Numbered from the stretch's first letter, positions 16,775 through 26,124 are shown. The stretch: DNA of 64,000 nucleotides from Aquimarina aquimarini (GCF_900299535.1 NZ_OMKE01000012.1:62001-126000); one strand, 5' to 3'. A program made the numbers and translations. The notes: generated from the sequence alone by a model not told the origin.

Positions 16775-18799
16775 ATGGAAAAAGAAATTTCTAGTATAGA
16801 AAAGATCCTCATTATAGGGGGTGGAGTGTCAGGTTTGTATACAGCGTGGCGGTTATTAAATGAAAATTATAAAAATGTGAACTTATATGAAGCAACTCCA
16901 AATGTTGGAGGGCGATTGATGACAGTTATGCCAAGTGATTTATTAAATGGTAAGTATACTGGAGAATTAAGTGGAGGTACACATTGTGAATTGGGAGGAA
17001 TGCGTCTTCCTAGCCCTGAATCATATGATACCTATGCTATACAATTGGTCGAAGAGCTTCAAAGAGAACTCAATAAAATTATAGGTGACCAGACTTATAG
17101 TACGAAGGTTAAGGGGGAAGCAAAAAATTTTTATGATAGTTTGAAACAAGTCGATTTTCCTACAGATAAACCAGATAATTGGCATTATTTAAGAGGGTAT
17201 GTACAACAAACCAAAGATTTAAATAATGGAGAGAAATATGGTAAATATGAAAACGGGTATGTACCATATGGTCTTTCTGACGAAGAAAGAAAGTTAATTA
17301 ACCCTAAAGGAAATGGAATGAGCGGTCCTATGGGATATGCTATTGAAGGAAATAATAATTCAAAGCAAAACCGTTCTTTAATAGAAAAAAACAAACTCCC
17401 TGATTCTTCATCAAGAAAAGATAAATTATTTGAATTTGTAGAAAGTACTTTAACCAATTCAATAAGCATTGATGGTGAAAAACAAGAGTTGTATAAATTT
17501 GGATTTTCTGACGTAATTAATGTAAGTGGTGAATTTAACTCCCCAGAAGAAGGCAACCTTTCTAATCAATATTGGAAACTTTTTTCTGAAGCTGGGGGCT
17601 ATGATACTATTCCAGGAAGTTGGAATGCTGCAACAGCTGCATCAGTAATTGGTTTGGATTTTGCTGGAGAACCGAAATATAAGACTTTAAAAGGAGGACT
17701 TAGAGCCATTCCTGCTACTTTAGAATTTTTAATAAAACAAAAATCGCCTAATTGTATAAAAACAAAGACTGCCGTAACCAGTATAAAATATTCTTCTGAT
17801 AATGAGGCTTTCGATGTCATAACTAATGATGATACACACACATCAGAAAAATCTATAATCTTGGCGATACCACCAGTTGCTGTTGAAAAACTAATCGGAG
17901 GCTATGCAGGAATTTATGATGAAGAAGAATTGGATACACCACTATTTTCAGACAAACAAAGAGAAGTAAGACAGCGATTAGCTCAGGTAACTCCTATACC
18001 TTTACTTAAAGTATACCTTATGTATAAAATAACAGGGAATGAAGCTTGGTGGGAAAGTGTAATTGGAGAAATTGAACAATATACTAGAATGACAACTGAC
18101 TTGCCTCTGAGACAGGTTTATAATTTTGGCACCTATTGTAAAGATAATGATCCCAATGAAAAATACGCTGTACTACAAATATCATATGATGATGACCTGA
18201 ATCCAGGATATTGGGCAGGGTTACTTTCAAAAGAATCTGGAGGTATAATTGATACAGGAATATTTGGGGATGGTTATACCTCAGTAGGACAAAGAAGCTA
18301 TAAAGAAGTAATGCCTCTCATCAAAAATAATTTTGGTTCTGACCATAAGAAGTTCATGAAAAACCATCCATTGTTTGCTGCCGCACATGAGCAATTTGTA
18401 AAAATTGTTAAGCAAGTAGGAAAAAGCAAAGGAGAACAGTTAAAAAACATAGAATTGCCAACTGCTGGTGCTTGTATGGATTGGGGAGTGGCTCCTTACG
18501 GAGGAGGAGTGAATTTTTGGAATGTTGGTGTTGATGTTTCTAAAGAATATTGGAAGTCTATGCGTCCAAATAAAGATGAATCAACCCCTAGACATTCAGA
18601 TAAAATATTTGTTGTAGGAGAAGGGTACTCTATATTTCAAGGGTGGATAGAAGGGGCGTTATGGACGGCAGAAGCCGTTCTCGAAGATTATTTTTCAGGA
18701 TTAAAGAAAGAATCATGGATGCCATTTGATGTAAGTAATAAATCATTAATGAATAAAGAAAAAAAGGAATTTCATAAAACGAATCAAAGAGTGTATTAA
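16775..18799 (+). CDS. Flavin-containing amine oxidase (amino-acid-oxidase-like)
   Basis: This 674-aa FAD enzyme has the N-terminal dinucleotide fold ILIIGGGVSGLYTAWRL (Gly at 15-17 and 20), the acidic strand end NLYEATPNVGGRL and the GG doublet typical of the amine oxidase family. A C-terminal FAD-contact segment is FVVGEGYSIFQGWIEGALWTAE. Such enzymes oxidise amines or L-amino acids to imines with release of H2O2. At 674 residues it is longer than the usual 450-550, closer to bacterial L-amino-acid oxidases. There is no signal peptide, so it is probably cytosolic. Substrate cannot be told. It lies after the terminator of the kinase operon, so it is likely a separate unit. Confidence 0.8.
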   Translation: MEKEISSIEKILIIGGGVSGLYTAWRLLNENYKNVNLYEATPNVGGRLMTVMPSDLLNGKYTGELSGGTHCELGGMRLPSPESYDTYAIQLVEELQRELNKIIGDQTYSTKVKGEAKNFYDSLKQVDFPTDKPDNWHYLRGYVQQTKDLNNGEKYGKYENGYVPYGLSDEERKLINPKGNGMSGPMGYAIEGNNNSKQNRSLIEKNKLPDSSSRKDKLFEFVESTLTNSISIDGEKQELYKFGFSDVINVSGEFNSPEEGNLSNQYWKLFSEAGGYDTIPGSWNAATAASVIGLDFAGEPKYKTLKGGLRAIPATLEFLIKQKSPNCIKTKTAVTSIKYSSDNEAFDVITNDDTHTSEKSIILAIPPVAVEKLIGGYAGIYDEEELDTPLFSDKQREVRQRLAQVTPIPLLKVYLMYKITGNEAWWESVIGEIEQYTRMTTDLPLRQVYNFGTYCKDNDPNEKYAVLQISYDDDLNPGYWAGLLSKESGGIIDTGIFGDGYTSVGQRSYKEVMPLIKNNFGSDHKKFMKNHPLFAAAHEQFVKIVKQVGKSKGEQLKNIELPTAGACMDWGVAPYGGGVNFWNVGVDVSKEYWKSMRPNKDESTPRHSDKIFVVGEGYSIFQGWIEGALWTAEAVLEDYFSGLKKESWMPFDVSNKSLMNKEKKEFHKTNQRVY

Positions 18800-18904
18800 A
18801 GATAATAAAACACAAGTTTTTAATTCAAAAAATAAGATATATCTGTCAAGGCACATCATTGTGAGCTTACAGTTATAGGTTATGGTGAAAGTGCAGTATT
18901 AGAG

Positions 18905-19201
18905 GTGAGAAAAATAAAAAACAAACACCGTGAAAGTAAAATTTATTTTAGAACACCTCATAGATATCCCTTAGCAGATGAAAACTGGTTTCATTTCATA
19001 GAAGGAAAAAACAATATCTATTTTGAGAATAATATTCATGTAAATCCTACGGGAGAAAAAGGTATAACAGAAAGTTTTATTTCATTTAATGAAGCGCCTA
19101 ATAAAATAAATACTAATGGAGAAAATCCAATCTCAACAACATTTGAATTAGTGAATGAGAATGGCAGGATAGACGATCCAGTATTTAGGATTATTTGGTG
19201 A
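18905..19201 (+). pseudogene. 98-aa ORF, possibly 5'-truncated
   Basis: The frame opens at a GTG, but coherent protein-like sequence continues upstream in frame to about 18836 (VKAHHCELTVIGYGESAVLEV) where a stop lies. There is no ATG anywhere in it. The C-terminal part looks like a beta-rich domain (KIYFRTPHRYPLADENW). This pattern suggests a remnant that has lost its N-terminus, although a non-standard start remains possible. It lies 36-105 bp after the amine oxidase stop. Confidence 0.35.
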
Positions 19202-19227
19202 TTTTTTTTAAGAATAACTAAATCTAT

Positions 19228-19304
19228 GAGGCTGTAAACTGAACTCTGTCTGAATAAAATTAATGATTAAAATTTAACTCAGACAGAGTTCAGTTTACAG
19301 CCTC
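19228..19304. repeat. 77-bp hairpin element with 26-bp perfect inverted arms
   Basis: Arms 19228-19253 and 19279-19304 are exact reverse complements and are separated by 25 AT-rich bases. Neither strand has a T-run after the stem, so it is not an ordinary terminator. The outer ends read GAGGCTGT, similar to ends known for some Bacteroidota insertion sequences. It may be a miniature transposable element or a bidirectional barrier between convergent genes. Confidence 0.6.
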
Positions 19305-19344
19305 TAAAAAAAAGAAATAAACCTTATATTATTCAATGCATATA

Positions 19345-19914
19345 TTACAATATACTTTTTAACTCCTTATATATAGGGTCTTGTTCGATCATTTTTAGGA
19401 GTTGTCTTTTTGCTTCGAATTTCTTTTTTCTAGCATATCCTTCTGAATATCCTGTGATTTTTGAAATTTCTTTCATTGACCTTCCTTCAAAAAAAAGAGA
19501 TAATAGTTTTTTGTTGCCAGAACTTAGTTTTTGAAAGTATTTTCTATAGAGATGTTCTCGTTCTTGATTTTCAATATCGTTTATTAAAGAGTCATCGGTA
19601 CCTTTTTCAAAACGATATTGTTCATTATCATAAGTTATTTTTTTCTTTTTTTTCAATCGATTTCTCCATAAATTTTTACAAATACCATAAAAATAGGTTT
19701 TTACAGGAACTTTTAATTCCAAAAGACCCGATCCTAGTTTTTGATATAATACAACCAAGGCATCCTGAAAAACATCTTCTACATCTTCAGGATTTCCGCA
19801 ATTGTTAAGAATATATCCTTGTATGTATCGTATATTTTCTTTGTAAAAACTGGTTAATACTTTTTCGTCCCCTTCAATGATTCCAGTTATGATTACTTGA
19901 TCTCTATTTGTCAT
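19345..19914 (-). CDS. ECF-type RNA polymerase sigma factor
   Basis: This 189-aa protein has sigma region 2 (about residues 20-85, with NPEDVEDVFQDALVVLYQKL) and region 4 (about 120-180, with MKEISKITGYSEGYARKKK). These recognise the -10 and -35 boxes. There is no anti-sigma gene beside it. It is separated from the two-component genes upstream by 237 bp including a plus-strand hairpin, so it is probably its own unit. Confidence 0.85.
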   Translation of the reverse strand: MTNRDQVIITGIIEGDEKVLTSFYKENIRYIQGYILNNCGNPEDVEDVFQDALVVLYQKLGSGLLELKVPVKTYFYGICKNLWRNRLKKKKKITYDNEQYRFEKGTDDSLINDIENQEREHLYRKYFQKLSSGNKKLLSLFFEGRSMKEISKITGYSEGYARKKKFEAKRQLLKMIEQDPIYKELKSIL

Positions 19915-20016
19915 CGTAGTTAAGTCGTTTGTGTCTTTTTCAGATTTGGGGTAAACTCGTCATCTGCTATCGCTCACTAGCTATTACGGTACAAACATAA
20001 AACGTCTACGGGAGAT

Positions 20017-20052
20017 GGCCTTACAGATATCTGTAATTGGGCCTTTTTTTTT
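20017..20052 (+). terminator. Plus-strand terminator with no known upstream gene
   Basis: A 16-bp palindrome (20021-20036, TTACAGAT/ATCTGTAA) is nested inside GGCC/GGCC and followed by nine T (20044-20052) on the plus strand. All neighbouring genes are on the minus strand. It could end a short non-coding transcript from about 19915-20016, or an antisense RNA to the sigma gene start. Confidence 0.5.
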
Positions 20053-20151
20053 AGGAAAAATCAGAAATTTAACACTATTTATTTTAATTTTTCAAAGAAA
20101 CAATGCTTAAATCTTATAAAAATTGTGATTAAAGGCACTGTGCCTTTGGCA

Positions 20152-20820
20152 CTATAATAACCCTAAATCTTTTACAACCGCAACCAAATGAGTTGTGTTT
20201 TTGGCTTTGAAAATATCAAAAAGGTTGCTTACTCTTTTATCAATTGAGCTTTCACTATTTGGAGATATGTTTTGTTTTTTGAGTTTGATTCTGATTTCTT
20301 TTTTTGTGAATCCATTTGCTAATTCTTCCAAAAGCATCATATCCAAATCATCCAGGTGGATTATATTGTTTGTAGTAGCATTATCGGTTAGTTCTGGGGG
20401 GAGCATGATATTACCTTGATAGACGCCGTTTACACATGCTATTAATTCTGTTACTGCTTGTTGGCCTTTGCAAACATATCCATTGATATTGAATCTATCA
20501 AAGAGCAAATTGATTTTGTCAAGCCTATCTTCTTGAGAATACACAATCACTTTGATGTCAGGTTGTAAAGCTCTGATGTCTTTAATCAGATCGATACCCG
20601 ATATTATTGTTTGAATAGTATCATCTTGCTTAAAAGAAAGGTCTGTGATTAATAACTCTATTGGTTTTTGAGAAGTATGTGCTTTTAGAAATTTCTTATA
20701 CGCATCATCACAATATTTTGCTTCCTCTATATCATAGATTCCAACCTGTTCATTTAGTATTTTTATAATGCCTTGGTTGGCAATCTCATAGTCTTCTGCT
20801 ACCAATACTCTAGTAAACAT
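20152..20820 (-). CDS. NarL/LuxR-type response regulator
   Basis: The 222-aa protein has a receiver domain (about residues 3-130) with acidic residues after the first strand (AEDYE), the phospho-acceptor D60 in LLITDLSF and a Lys near 108. A C-terminal HTH (about 150-215) contains LLEELANGFTKKEIRIKL. It starts 12 bp after the histidine kinase stop, so it is the partner of that kinase. It is expected to bind DNA when phosphorylated. Targets are unknown. Confidence 0.85.
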   Translation of the reverse strand: MFTRVLVAEDYEIANQGIIKILNEQVGIYDIEEAKYCDDAYKKFLKAHTSQKPIELLITDLSFKQDDTIQTIISGIDLIKDIRALQPDIKVIVYSQEDRLDKINLLFDRFNINGYVCKGQQAVTELIACVNGVYQGNIMLPPELTDNATTNNIIHLDDLDMMLLEELANGFTKKEIRIKLKKQNISPNSESSIDKRVSNLFDIFKAKNTTHLVAVVKDLGLL

Positions 20821-20832
20821 TTTACTGACTTT

Positions 20833-22809
20833 TTAATTAGGGATTTGCATTTCGGCTTTAAAACCTTTGTCTTTTTCTGAGTCAAAGGTAAGTGTTCCTT
20901 GTATAGCCTGAATACGTTTTTCTGTGTTCCTTAGTCCATTTTTGGATTTTGTATGTTTTTCTATGATGCCAATGCCATTATCAGAATATTTGATTGTCAG
21001 GTTTTTTTTAGTATTAGAAAACATCAGTTTAACCACAGAGGCTTGACTGTGTTTTTGCATATTGGTCATCAATTCTTGTAATACCCTGTATACTGTTATC
21101 TTAATAGTTTTATCTATTTGACCCCAATCTATTTTGTCAAAACCTATAACAAATAATTGAATACGATTTTGAGCATAGTTTTGTAGCATATTATTCAATT
21201 CTTCTGGGTAGGTTTCTTCTGTTTCGAATTCATTGTTCTCACGAGATATATCGCGTGCCCTGACATAAGTGCTATTTAGTTTATCTTTAATTTGAGCATC
21301 ATGAGGGTCATTTTGATACTGCATCATGACTTGAAAAATATCGTTTCCTAGTTCGTCATGTAATTTTTTTGCAATACGAGTTTCTGTTTCATAACTGGCT
21401 TGAAACTGTCCTATTTTATTTTGATGATTCAGGTAACGCATTTGTTGTCTAAAAAAATAGACCACAAACCCAATACCCGTAATTAATAGTAAGATGCTGA
21501 GTAGGTATATGGTATTTTGGTTATGTACCTCAGAGATTTTTCTATTTTTCTCTTCATTATCTTTTAATAAACTTTCATTCTCAAATCTAGTAGGAGCATA
21601 GATTTCTCTGGTTTTTTTACGTAGTTGCATAAGCTTAAGACTAGCATCTTTAAACAGTTGATGATCATCTAGAGATTCAGGGCTCAATTCAGTAATTAGA
21701 TTTAAAGTTTCAAAAATAGATTCTGGATTGTTTTTGATTATAGCATTTTGATACGCTTCCTTAGCATGATAAAGAGATTTTGTTAAGTCTTTAGTACGAT
21801 AGTATTTTGATAGATGTACATTACTAGATATTAAGCTAGCTATTGAACCTTTCTTTTTTCTAATTTCTAGTGCTTTTAATAATGAAGATTCACTTTCTAA
21901 ATTCTTTGGGTTTTGAAGAAATTTAATATGTCCCAGATTACTTAAAATTAGTGCAAATCGCGTTCTTTTTTGAATCACGTTTTTATCTTTTAGTAAGGAT
22001 TGTAAAATATTAATACTTTCCTGATACTTTTTTTGCTTTGCTAAAATGTTTGCACGAGTAATTTTAATACTGGGTAGGTGATGAACTCCTATTTTTTTAA
22101 GAATTAATGAATCCTTGGTTAAATTAAGGACTTTATTGTTCCAAACTAAAGCTTCCTTATGATTGCCTAACTGATAAAAACAGATGGATATATTGTGATA
22201 TAACCCTGCAATAGTTTTATGCTTAATTGAGTTTCCTTTATATTTTAAACCATCTGTTGCCGTAGTTTTACTAGCATTATAATCTCCTAACGTACTTTGA
22301 ATATCAGACATACTCATTAGAGATTCACTGGCATTGGTACTGTCGTTAAGATTTCGATAGATCTTAAAAGCTTGATTATAATATCCAAATGCTTTTAGGT
22401 AATTACCGATTTTTTTGTTATAATATCCTAATCGATAAAATGCTTTTCCTGTATAAACACTATCCTTATTTTGTTGAGCAAGTTGTAGTAATACATAAGA
22501 TTGATCAATTGCTTTTTCTGGGCCACTATATTTATTAAGGAGTTTTGCGTATAAAGCGAGGCCTTTATGATGTAAAGAATCAATGTCTAATCGTTGTGTT
22601 TCTTTTAGAAAAACATCAATAGCTTTTAGCCTTTTCTCTTTTGGATTAGAATTATGGAGAGCAGTATGATAGTAGGTATTTAAAGAATCAATTTTCTTGA
22701 TGAGTTGAGAAGAAGTTGAGTCTTTTGTACTATTAAAGCTACAGGAATCAAAAAGGAAACTTATTGCTATACATAAAAAGAAGAGGGATGCAACTATATT
22801 ATGTTTCAT
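20833..22809 (-). CDS. TPR-containing sensor histidine kinase
   Basis: This 658-aa protein begins with an export signal (about residues 1-22, possibly lipid-modified at LFDSC, an imperfect lipobox). Five to eight TPR-like repeats follow (about 90-370), then one transmembrane helix near 440-460 (YLLSILLLITGIGFVVYFF). The cytosolic part has a HisKA_3 box with H484 (KKLHDELGN) and a HATPase with ELMTNMQKHS and DNGIGI. This class pairs periplasmic TPRs with NarL-type regulators and is common in Flavobacteriaceae. The ligand is unknown. Confidence 0.85.
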   Translation of the reverse strand: MKHNIVASLFFLCIAISFLFDSCSFNSTKDSTSSQLIKKIDSLNTYYHTALHNSNPKEKRLKAIDVFLKETQRLDIDSLHHKGLALYAKLLNKYSGPEKAIDQSYVLLQLAQQNKDSVYTGKAFYRLGYYNKKIGNYLKAFGYYNQAFKIYRNLNDSTNASESLMSMSDIQSTLGDYNASKTTATDGLKYKGNSIKHKTIAGLYHNISICFYQLGNHKEALVWNNKVLNLTKDSLILKKIGVHHLPSIKITRANILAKQKKYQESINILQSLLKDKNVIQKRTRFALILSNLGHIKFLQNPKNLESESSLLKALEIRKKKGSIASLISSNVHLSKYYRTKDLTKSLYHAKEAYQNAIIKNNPESIFETLNLITELSPESLDDHQLFKDASLKLMQLRKKTREIYAPTRFENESLLKDNEEKNRKISEVHNQNTIYLLSILLLITGIGFVVYFFRQQMRYLNHQNKIGQFQASYETETRIAKKLHDELGNDIFQVMMQYQNDPHDAQIKDKLNSTYVRARDISRENNEFETEETYPEELNNMLQNYAQNRIQLFVIGFDKIDWGQIDKTIKITVYRVLQELMTNMQKHSQASVVKLMFSNTKKNLTIKYSDNGIGIIEKHTKSKNGLRNTEKRIQAIQGTLTFDSEKDKGFKAEMQIPN

Positions 22810-22841
22810 CCCTCAAAAGTACTAAATTAAATTAATTTTGG

Positions 22842-23000
22842 TTAATTTTCATCTTCACCTATTTTTTCATTATCCCCATCAGTACCTAATACTTCGGTAT
22901 GTAGGGTTTCGTTTTCTGTAACGCTATCATCTGGTGAACAGGAGGTAAGGTTTATGCATAGTAATATAGTAAGAACGAGTAAGTATCTTAGAGTTTTCAT
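22842..23000 (-). CDS. Tiny acidic lipoprotein
   Basis: The ATG at 23000 is chosen because it gives a clean lipoprotein signal: MKTLRYLLVLTILLCINLTSCS, lipobox LTSC. The mature part is only about 31 residues and strongly acidic (DDS..ENE..DGDNEKIGEDEN). An upstream in-frame ATG would put eight polar residues before the signal. It is 32 bp before the histidine kinase and probably shares its transcript. It may be a sensor partner or a decoy surface peptide, but nothing proves either. Confidence 0.6.
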   Translation of the reverse strand: MKTLRYLLVLTILLCINLTSCSPDDSVTENETLHTEVLGTDGDNEKIGEDEN

Positions 23001-23029
23001 GGTGTTAAATTTTTTGTATTCCAAAGTTT

Positions 23030-23180
23030 AGGGTACGCCCATAGGTGTCAACCCTAGATCAGTATGTTGTTACATACCCATTGCCTATGGGAACTCATCA
23101 ATTAATTTTCGGGAAAGTGTCCTAACTACAGTCGCGATACCCTACTTTCCCTTTTTTGGGTAGTAGCGAGCTGTAATTTG
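23030..23180. ncRNA. Structured leader or non-coding RNA candidate
   Basis: Three inverted repeats lie in 150 bases: cccatagg (23038-23045) with cctatggg (23084-23091); gggaaagt (23111-23118) with actttccc (23144-23151), followed on the plus strand by six T; and an imperfect long pair between 23127-23142 and 23158-23175. The second and third overlap, so they exclude each other. On the minus strand this is the 5' leader of the lipoprotein-kinase operon. On the plus strand it ends like a terminator. No known Rfam family is recognised by eye. Confidence 0.35.
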
Positions 23181-23553
23181 GATTTTATGTTGCATCAGTT
23201 TTCTGATCTATTTTATTAGATATCTAGTCCAATACCACATGCATGATTTGGTAGGAATGTATCTAGACTGTTGTGGTATAGCGCTGTTCTGTTTTAAGAA
23301 GAAATTTTCTTAAAAATAGGGTAGCGAACTATATCATACTAGCCGATAAATAAAATTATACTGATTGATCATCGTATATGTTTATGTATGTAATCTTATT
23401 TATAAGAGATCGTTAAACAGTACTATTAGTTTGTTCTTCTTTTAGGTTTTAGACAGCATTTGCTGTTAACCCAAAGTTGGATTACTATTTGTTACTGTTT
23501 TGTTGTGTAGCTAGAGAGCTACACCTAATCACTTATGATTACTTTTATAAAGC

Positions 23554-23790
23554 TTACGATATAGATGCTTTATCAGAAGCGAAACTGAATTTGATTGTTG
23601 CTTCACTTTGCTTTTTATATAAACGAAATACTGTTTCCGTTTTTTTGAAGCAAATGATATCAGTTATCATTCCTGGAAGAAGGTTAACAATCGAAGTGTG
23701 TAAACCCATTCCAAGGATACTTCTGAAAGCATCAGACGACAGGGATATTCTTGTTTCCTGTTCCTTGTTATTAGATAGATTAGACTTCAT
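23554..23790 (-). CDS. Possible small protein, low confidence
   Basis: A 78-aa frame from the ATG at 23790 has an ordinary composition with a hydrophilic start (KSNLSNNKEQETRISLSSD) and a central hydrophobic patch. A plus-strand frame of 133 aa covers the same bases but is less protein-like. No family or upstream signal is recognised. The flanking stretches 23181-23553 and 23791-24169 hold nothing else I can name, apart from a GTGTAGCT/AGCTACAC hairpin near 23503. Confidence 0.3.
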   Translation of the reverse strand: MKSNLSNNKEQETRISLSSDAFRSILGMGLHTSIVNLLPGMITDIICFKKTETVFRLYKKQSEATIKFSFASDKASIS

Positions 23791-24171
23791 TGTTTTTCTT
23801 TTTGTAGTTAGTTGTTTATTGTTGTACAAAGATACAGATATTCTTTGGATTGAGCAAATATTTTTTTATTTCAAATGATTGATTGTCAGTTATTTATATT
23901 GAAAATTAAGCAAAGAAAATCCTGTCCGTTTTTCAACAGATATTGGGTGTTTTAGCAATAGACTCTCTATCTGATGCTTACTTTCCAATTATTATTTTTT
24001 GTATGTTAATCAACCTTTATTCATTCATTTACTATTTTTTACTGTTTTCTTTTATGTTTTTTATTAATTATCAAAATCTCTATGTCTTATTCTGTCTTTT
24101 AATTCAATTTTTTGACTGGATTGGTGTTTTTTATATTCTTTCATTTTATTTTAAAAAAGTTCAATAAAAAA

Positions 24172-24197
24172 AGCGTCCAGTAGGTTGGACGCTTTAA
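24172..24197 (-). terminator. Minus-strand terminator
   Basis: An inverted repeat of about 11 bp (aaagcgtcca / tggacgcttt) with a short loop is followed on the minus strand by a run of seven T. It ends a leftward transcript, and the only candidate gene is the 42-aa ORF 25 bp before it. Confidence 0.7.
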
Positions 24198-24222
24198 ATT
24201 CTATAATTGTTTTTATTTTAGA

Positions 24223-24351
24223 TCACTTCAAAAAATGATTAAGATAATTATATAGTAGCATCCTATTTCGCATAGAAATTCTATTCACCCATCGAGTATC
24301 GCACTCACTGTGGTGTAATTTTGGTGTGGTATATGTTGTGGTTTCTTTCAT
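24223..24351 (-). CDS. Probable 42-aa peptide gene
   Basis: This frame was found by translating the minus strand between 24223 and 24351. The peptide starts MKETTTYTTPKLHHSECDTR, then has a basic, Arg/Asn-rich middle (RWVNRISMRNRM) and ends LNHFLK. The stop lies 25 bp before a good terminator on the same strand, which is the main reason to believe it. Cationic with one Cys, it could be a small regulatory, toxic or peptide-precursor product, but no family is recognised. The following stretch 24352-25165 is AT-rich and holds no gene I can support. Confidence 0.4.
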   Translation of the reverse strand: MKETTTYTTPKLHHSECDTRWVNRISMRNRMLLYNYLNHFLK

Positions 24352-25165
24352 TTTGCTATACAAATATTAATGATTTTAGTTCTGTTTTCCAAATGGTAGA
24401 ATTTTGAAAAGCTATGTTTTTAATTTTAGGAAGAGTTTCTTTTATGATAGATTTTCTTTTTGTTTGCTGATAATTAAGGTGTTGCTTAGGTGTTTACTTG
24501 TTTTTTTTGTTTTGATAAATTAAAATGATTTTTTAAGTTGTATAGAGGTAACTTCAGTTTTTTGATAGATTACTATTGCACTTCTGTTTTAGAGTTGTTA
24601 CCTTTACTATAGTATGTTTTTATTTTCAGAATGATTTTACTTATATAATTTCTTATAGAAAAGAGAGAAAAATGATTTTATAGAAAGAGTTAAATATAAT
24701 TACTCTTATGTCGTTATAAGAGAAATATAAAACCAAAAATTGATTGTGATTTGTCTATTTAGTAGTCGAATTATAAAAAATGAAAAACCAAACTCAAACT
24801 TCATAGACGAAAGTCTACAACACGAATAAATAGAAAAGGGAATTGCTTGGATAATAAAAGAGCAATCATTTTTTAACACTAAAACACAATTTATTTGCTG
24901 TCACAATTTTCGAGTAAAACAAAAACTATATTTCAGCGTATAGCATATTATTATATGTAGAGAGGGGTGCCCTTTTGTTTATGGGAGACTTTTATCTGCG
25001 TTAAAATATGATAAGAAATTTAAAAAAAATATTATCCAAATTTTTATTGCACATCTAGTTTGAATAAGAAATTAGGTAGGGTATAGCTACAGTAATTATT
25101 GATGGCTTATCCAAGAGAAAAATAAATGAAGAATTAAGTCGATTTGACACTAATTAATTAAGGAT

Positions 25166-25750
25166 ATGTTTGATGTAATTTTAAAAAATATAGGAAAGCA
25201 TATAACTCTTTCTAAAGAAGAAGAAGATTATTTTACTTCAAAATTGGTTTATGAGGTTTATAAGAAAAGAGATGTTGTTTTGGAGCCTGGTAAGGTAGCT
25301 TTGTATACTTATTTTGTTACTGATGGGTGTTTGAAACTGTATGAATATGATAACAATGGTTTTGAAAATATAATAACTTTTGTTCCAAAGGATTGGTGGA
25401 ACTCTGATTTATATAGTTTTCTAACTCAACAACCAGCAACTCAATATTTACAAGCTATAGAAAAAACTGAGTTACTTAAGTTATCAAAAACAGACCTAGA
25501 AGATTTATATGTTAAGATCCCTAAGTTTGAACGTTTTTTTAGAATTCTTCATCAAAACTCTCATTTGGCTCTTACAAATTTGGTTCGTAATAATAGTTCT
25601 CTGACTGCAGAAGAGAAATACGATAAATTTGTAGAAAGATATCAAGGACTTGAGTTGAGGATCACTCAAAAAGATATAGCTGCTTATTTGGGGATTACTC
25701 CCGAATTTTTAAGTAGAATAAAAAGAAAGCGAAAAAAAATGGATTCTTAA
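25166..25750 (+). CDS. Crp/Fnr-family transcription regulator
   Basis: The 194-aa protein has a cyclic-nucleotide-binding-type beta-roll (about residues 15-120, LEPGKVALYTYFVTDGCLKL) and a C-terminal HTH (LRITQKDIAAYLGITPEFLSRI). The motifs for cAMP binding are not conserved, as is usual for Bacteroidota members. The next credible gene is doxX about 500 bp downstream, which such regulators often control. Confidence 0.85.
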   Translation: MFDVILKNIGKHITLSKEEEDYFTSKLVYEVYKKRDVVLEPGKVALYTYFVTDGCLKLYEYDNNGFENIITFVPKDWWNSDLYSFLTQQPATQYLQAIEKTELLKLSKTDLEDLYVKIPKFERFFRILHQNSHLALTNLVRNNSSLTAEEKYDKFVERYQGLELRITQKDIAAYLGITPEFLSRIKRKRKKMDS

Positions 25751-25794
25751 ACTAGTTCATTTTTTTTCGTTTTAAAGCTCCATAGTTTTGGAGT

Positions 25795-26124
25795 ATGAAT
25801 AAATTATGTATACCATTTTTTATTATTCTCAAAAGTGTAATAACTAATCAATTAATTCAAATTGAGATAATCTTACGATCAAGTGAATCAAAGATTATGA
25901 GGTTTTATTGCGCATTTACTGGTGTTATATTGGATATAAGCAACAATGTTCTTGTGTTTTTTCTAGATGATTATCTAGAAAAAGATAAATACTTAAATAG
26001 AATAGAACTACAAGTATCAGTACTAAAACAAATTAAAAAAAGATTCCTTCACAAACTAAGGCTCTATTGTGTTAGTTCTAGTGAATTTATGTTGAATTTG
26101 ACCAAAGATAAAGTGATTATATGA
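25795..26124 (+). CDS. Doubtful 109-aa ORF
   Basis: An open frame begins at ATG 45 bp after the Crp gene. It is rich in Ile, Leu, Phe and Lys with no recognised domain or signal peptide. AT-rich DNA yields such frames by chance. It may be a real small gene, as there is no competing frame on either strand, but support is weak. Confidence 0.25.
   Translation: MNKLCIPFFIILKSVITNQLIQIEIILRSSESKIMRFYCAFTGVILDISNNVLVFFLDDYLEKDKYLNRIELQVSVLKQIKKRFLHKLRLYCVSSSEFMLNLTKDKVII

Noticed and set aside
23477..23878. 133-aa plus-strand ORF
   Set aside because: Overlaps a more protein-like minus-strand frame and has an odd Cys/Leu/Phe-rich composition.
23943..24167. 74-aa plus-strand ORF, nearly all hydrophobic
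   Set aside because: Composition is what AT-rich DNA gives by chance; no start signal and it ends at a minus-strand terminator.
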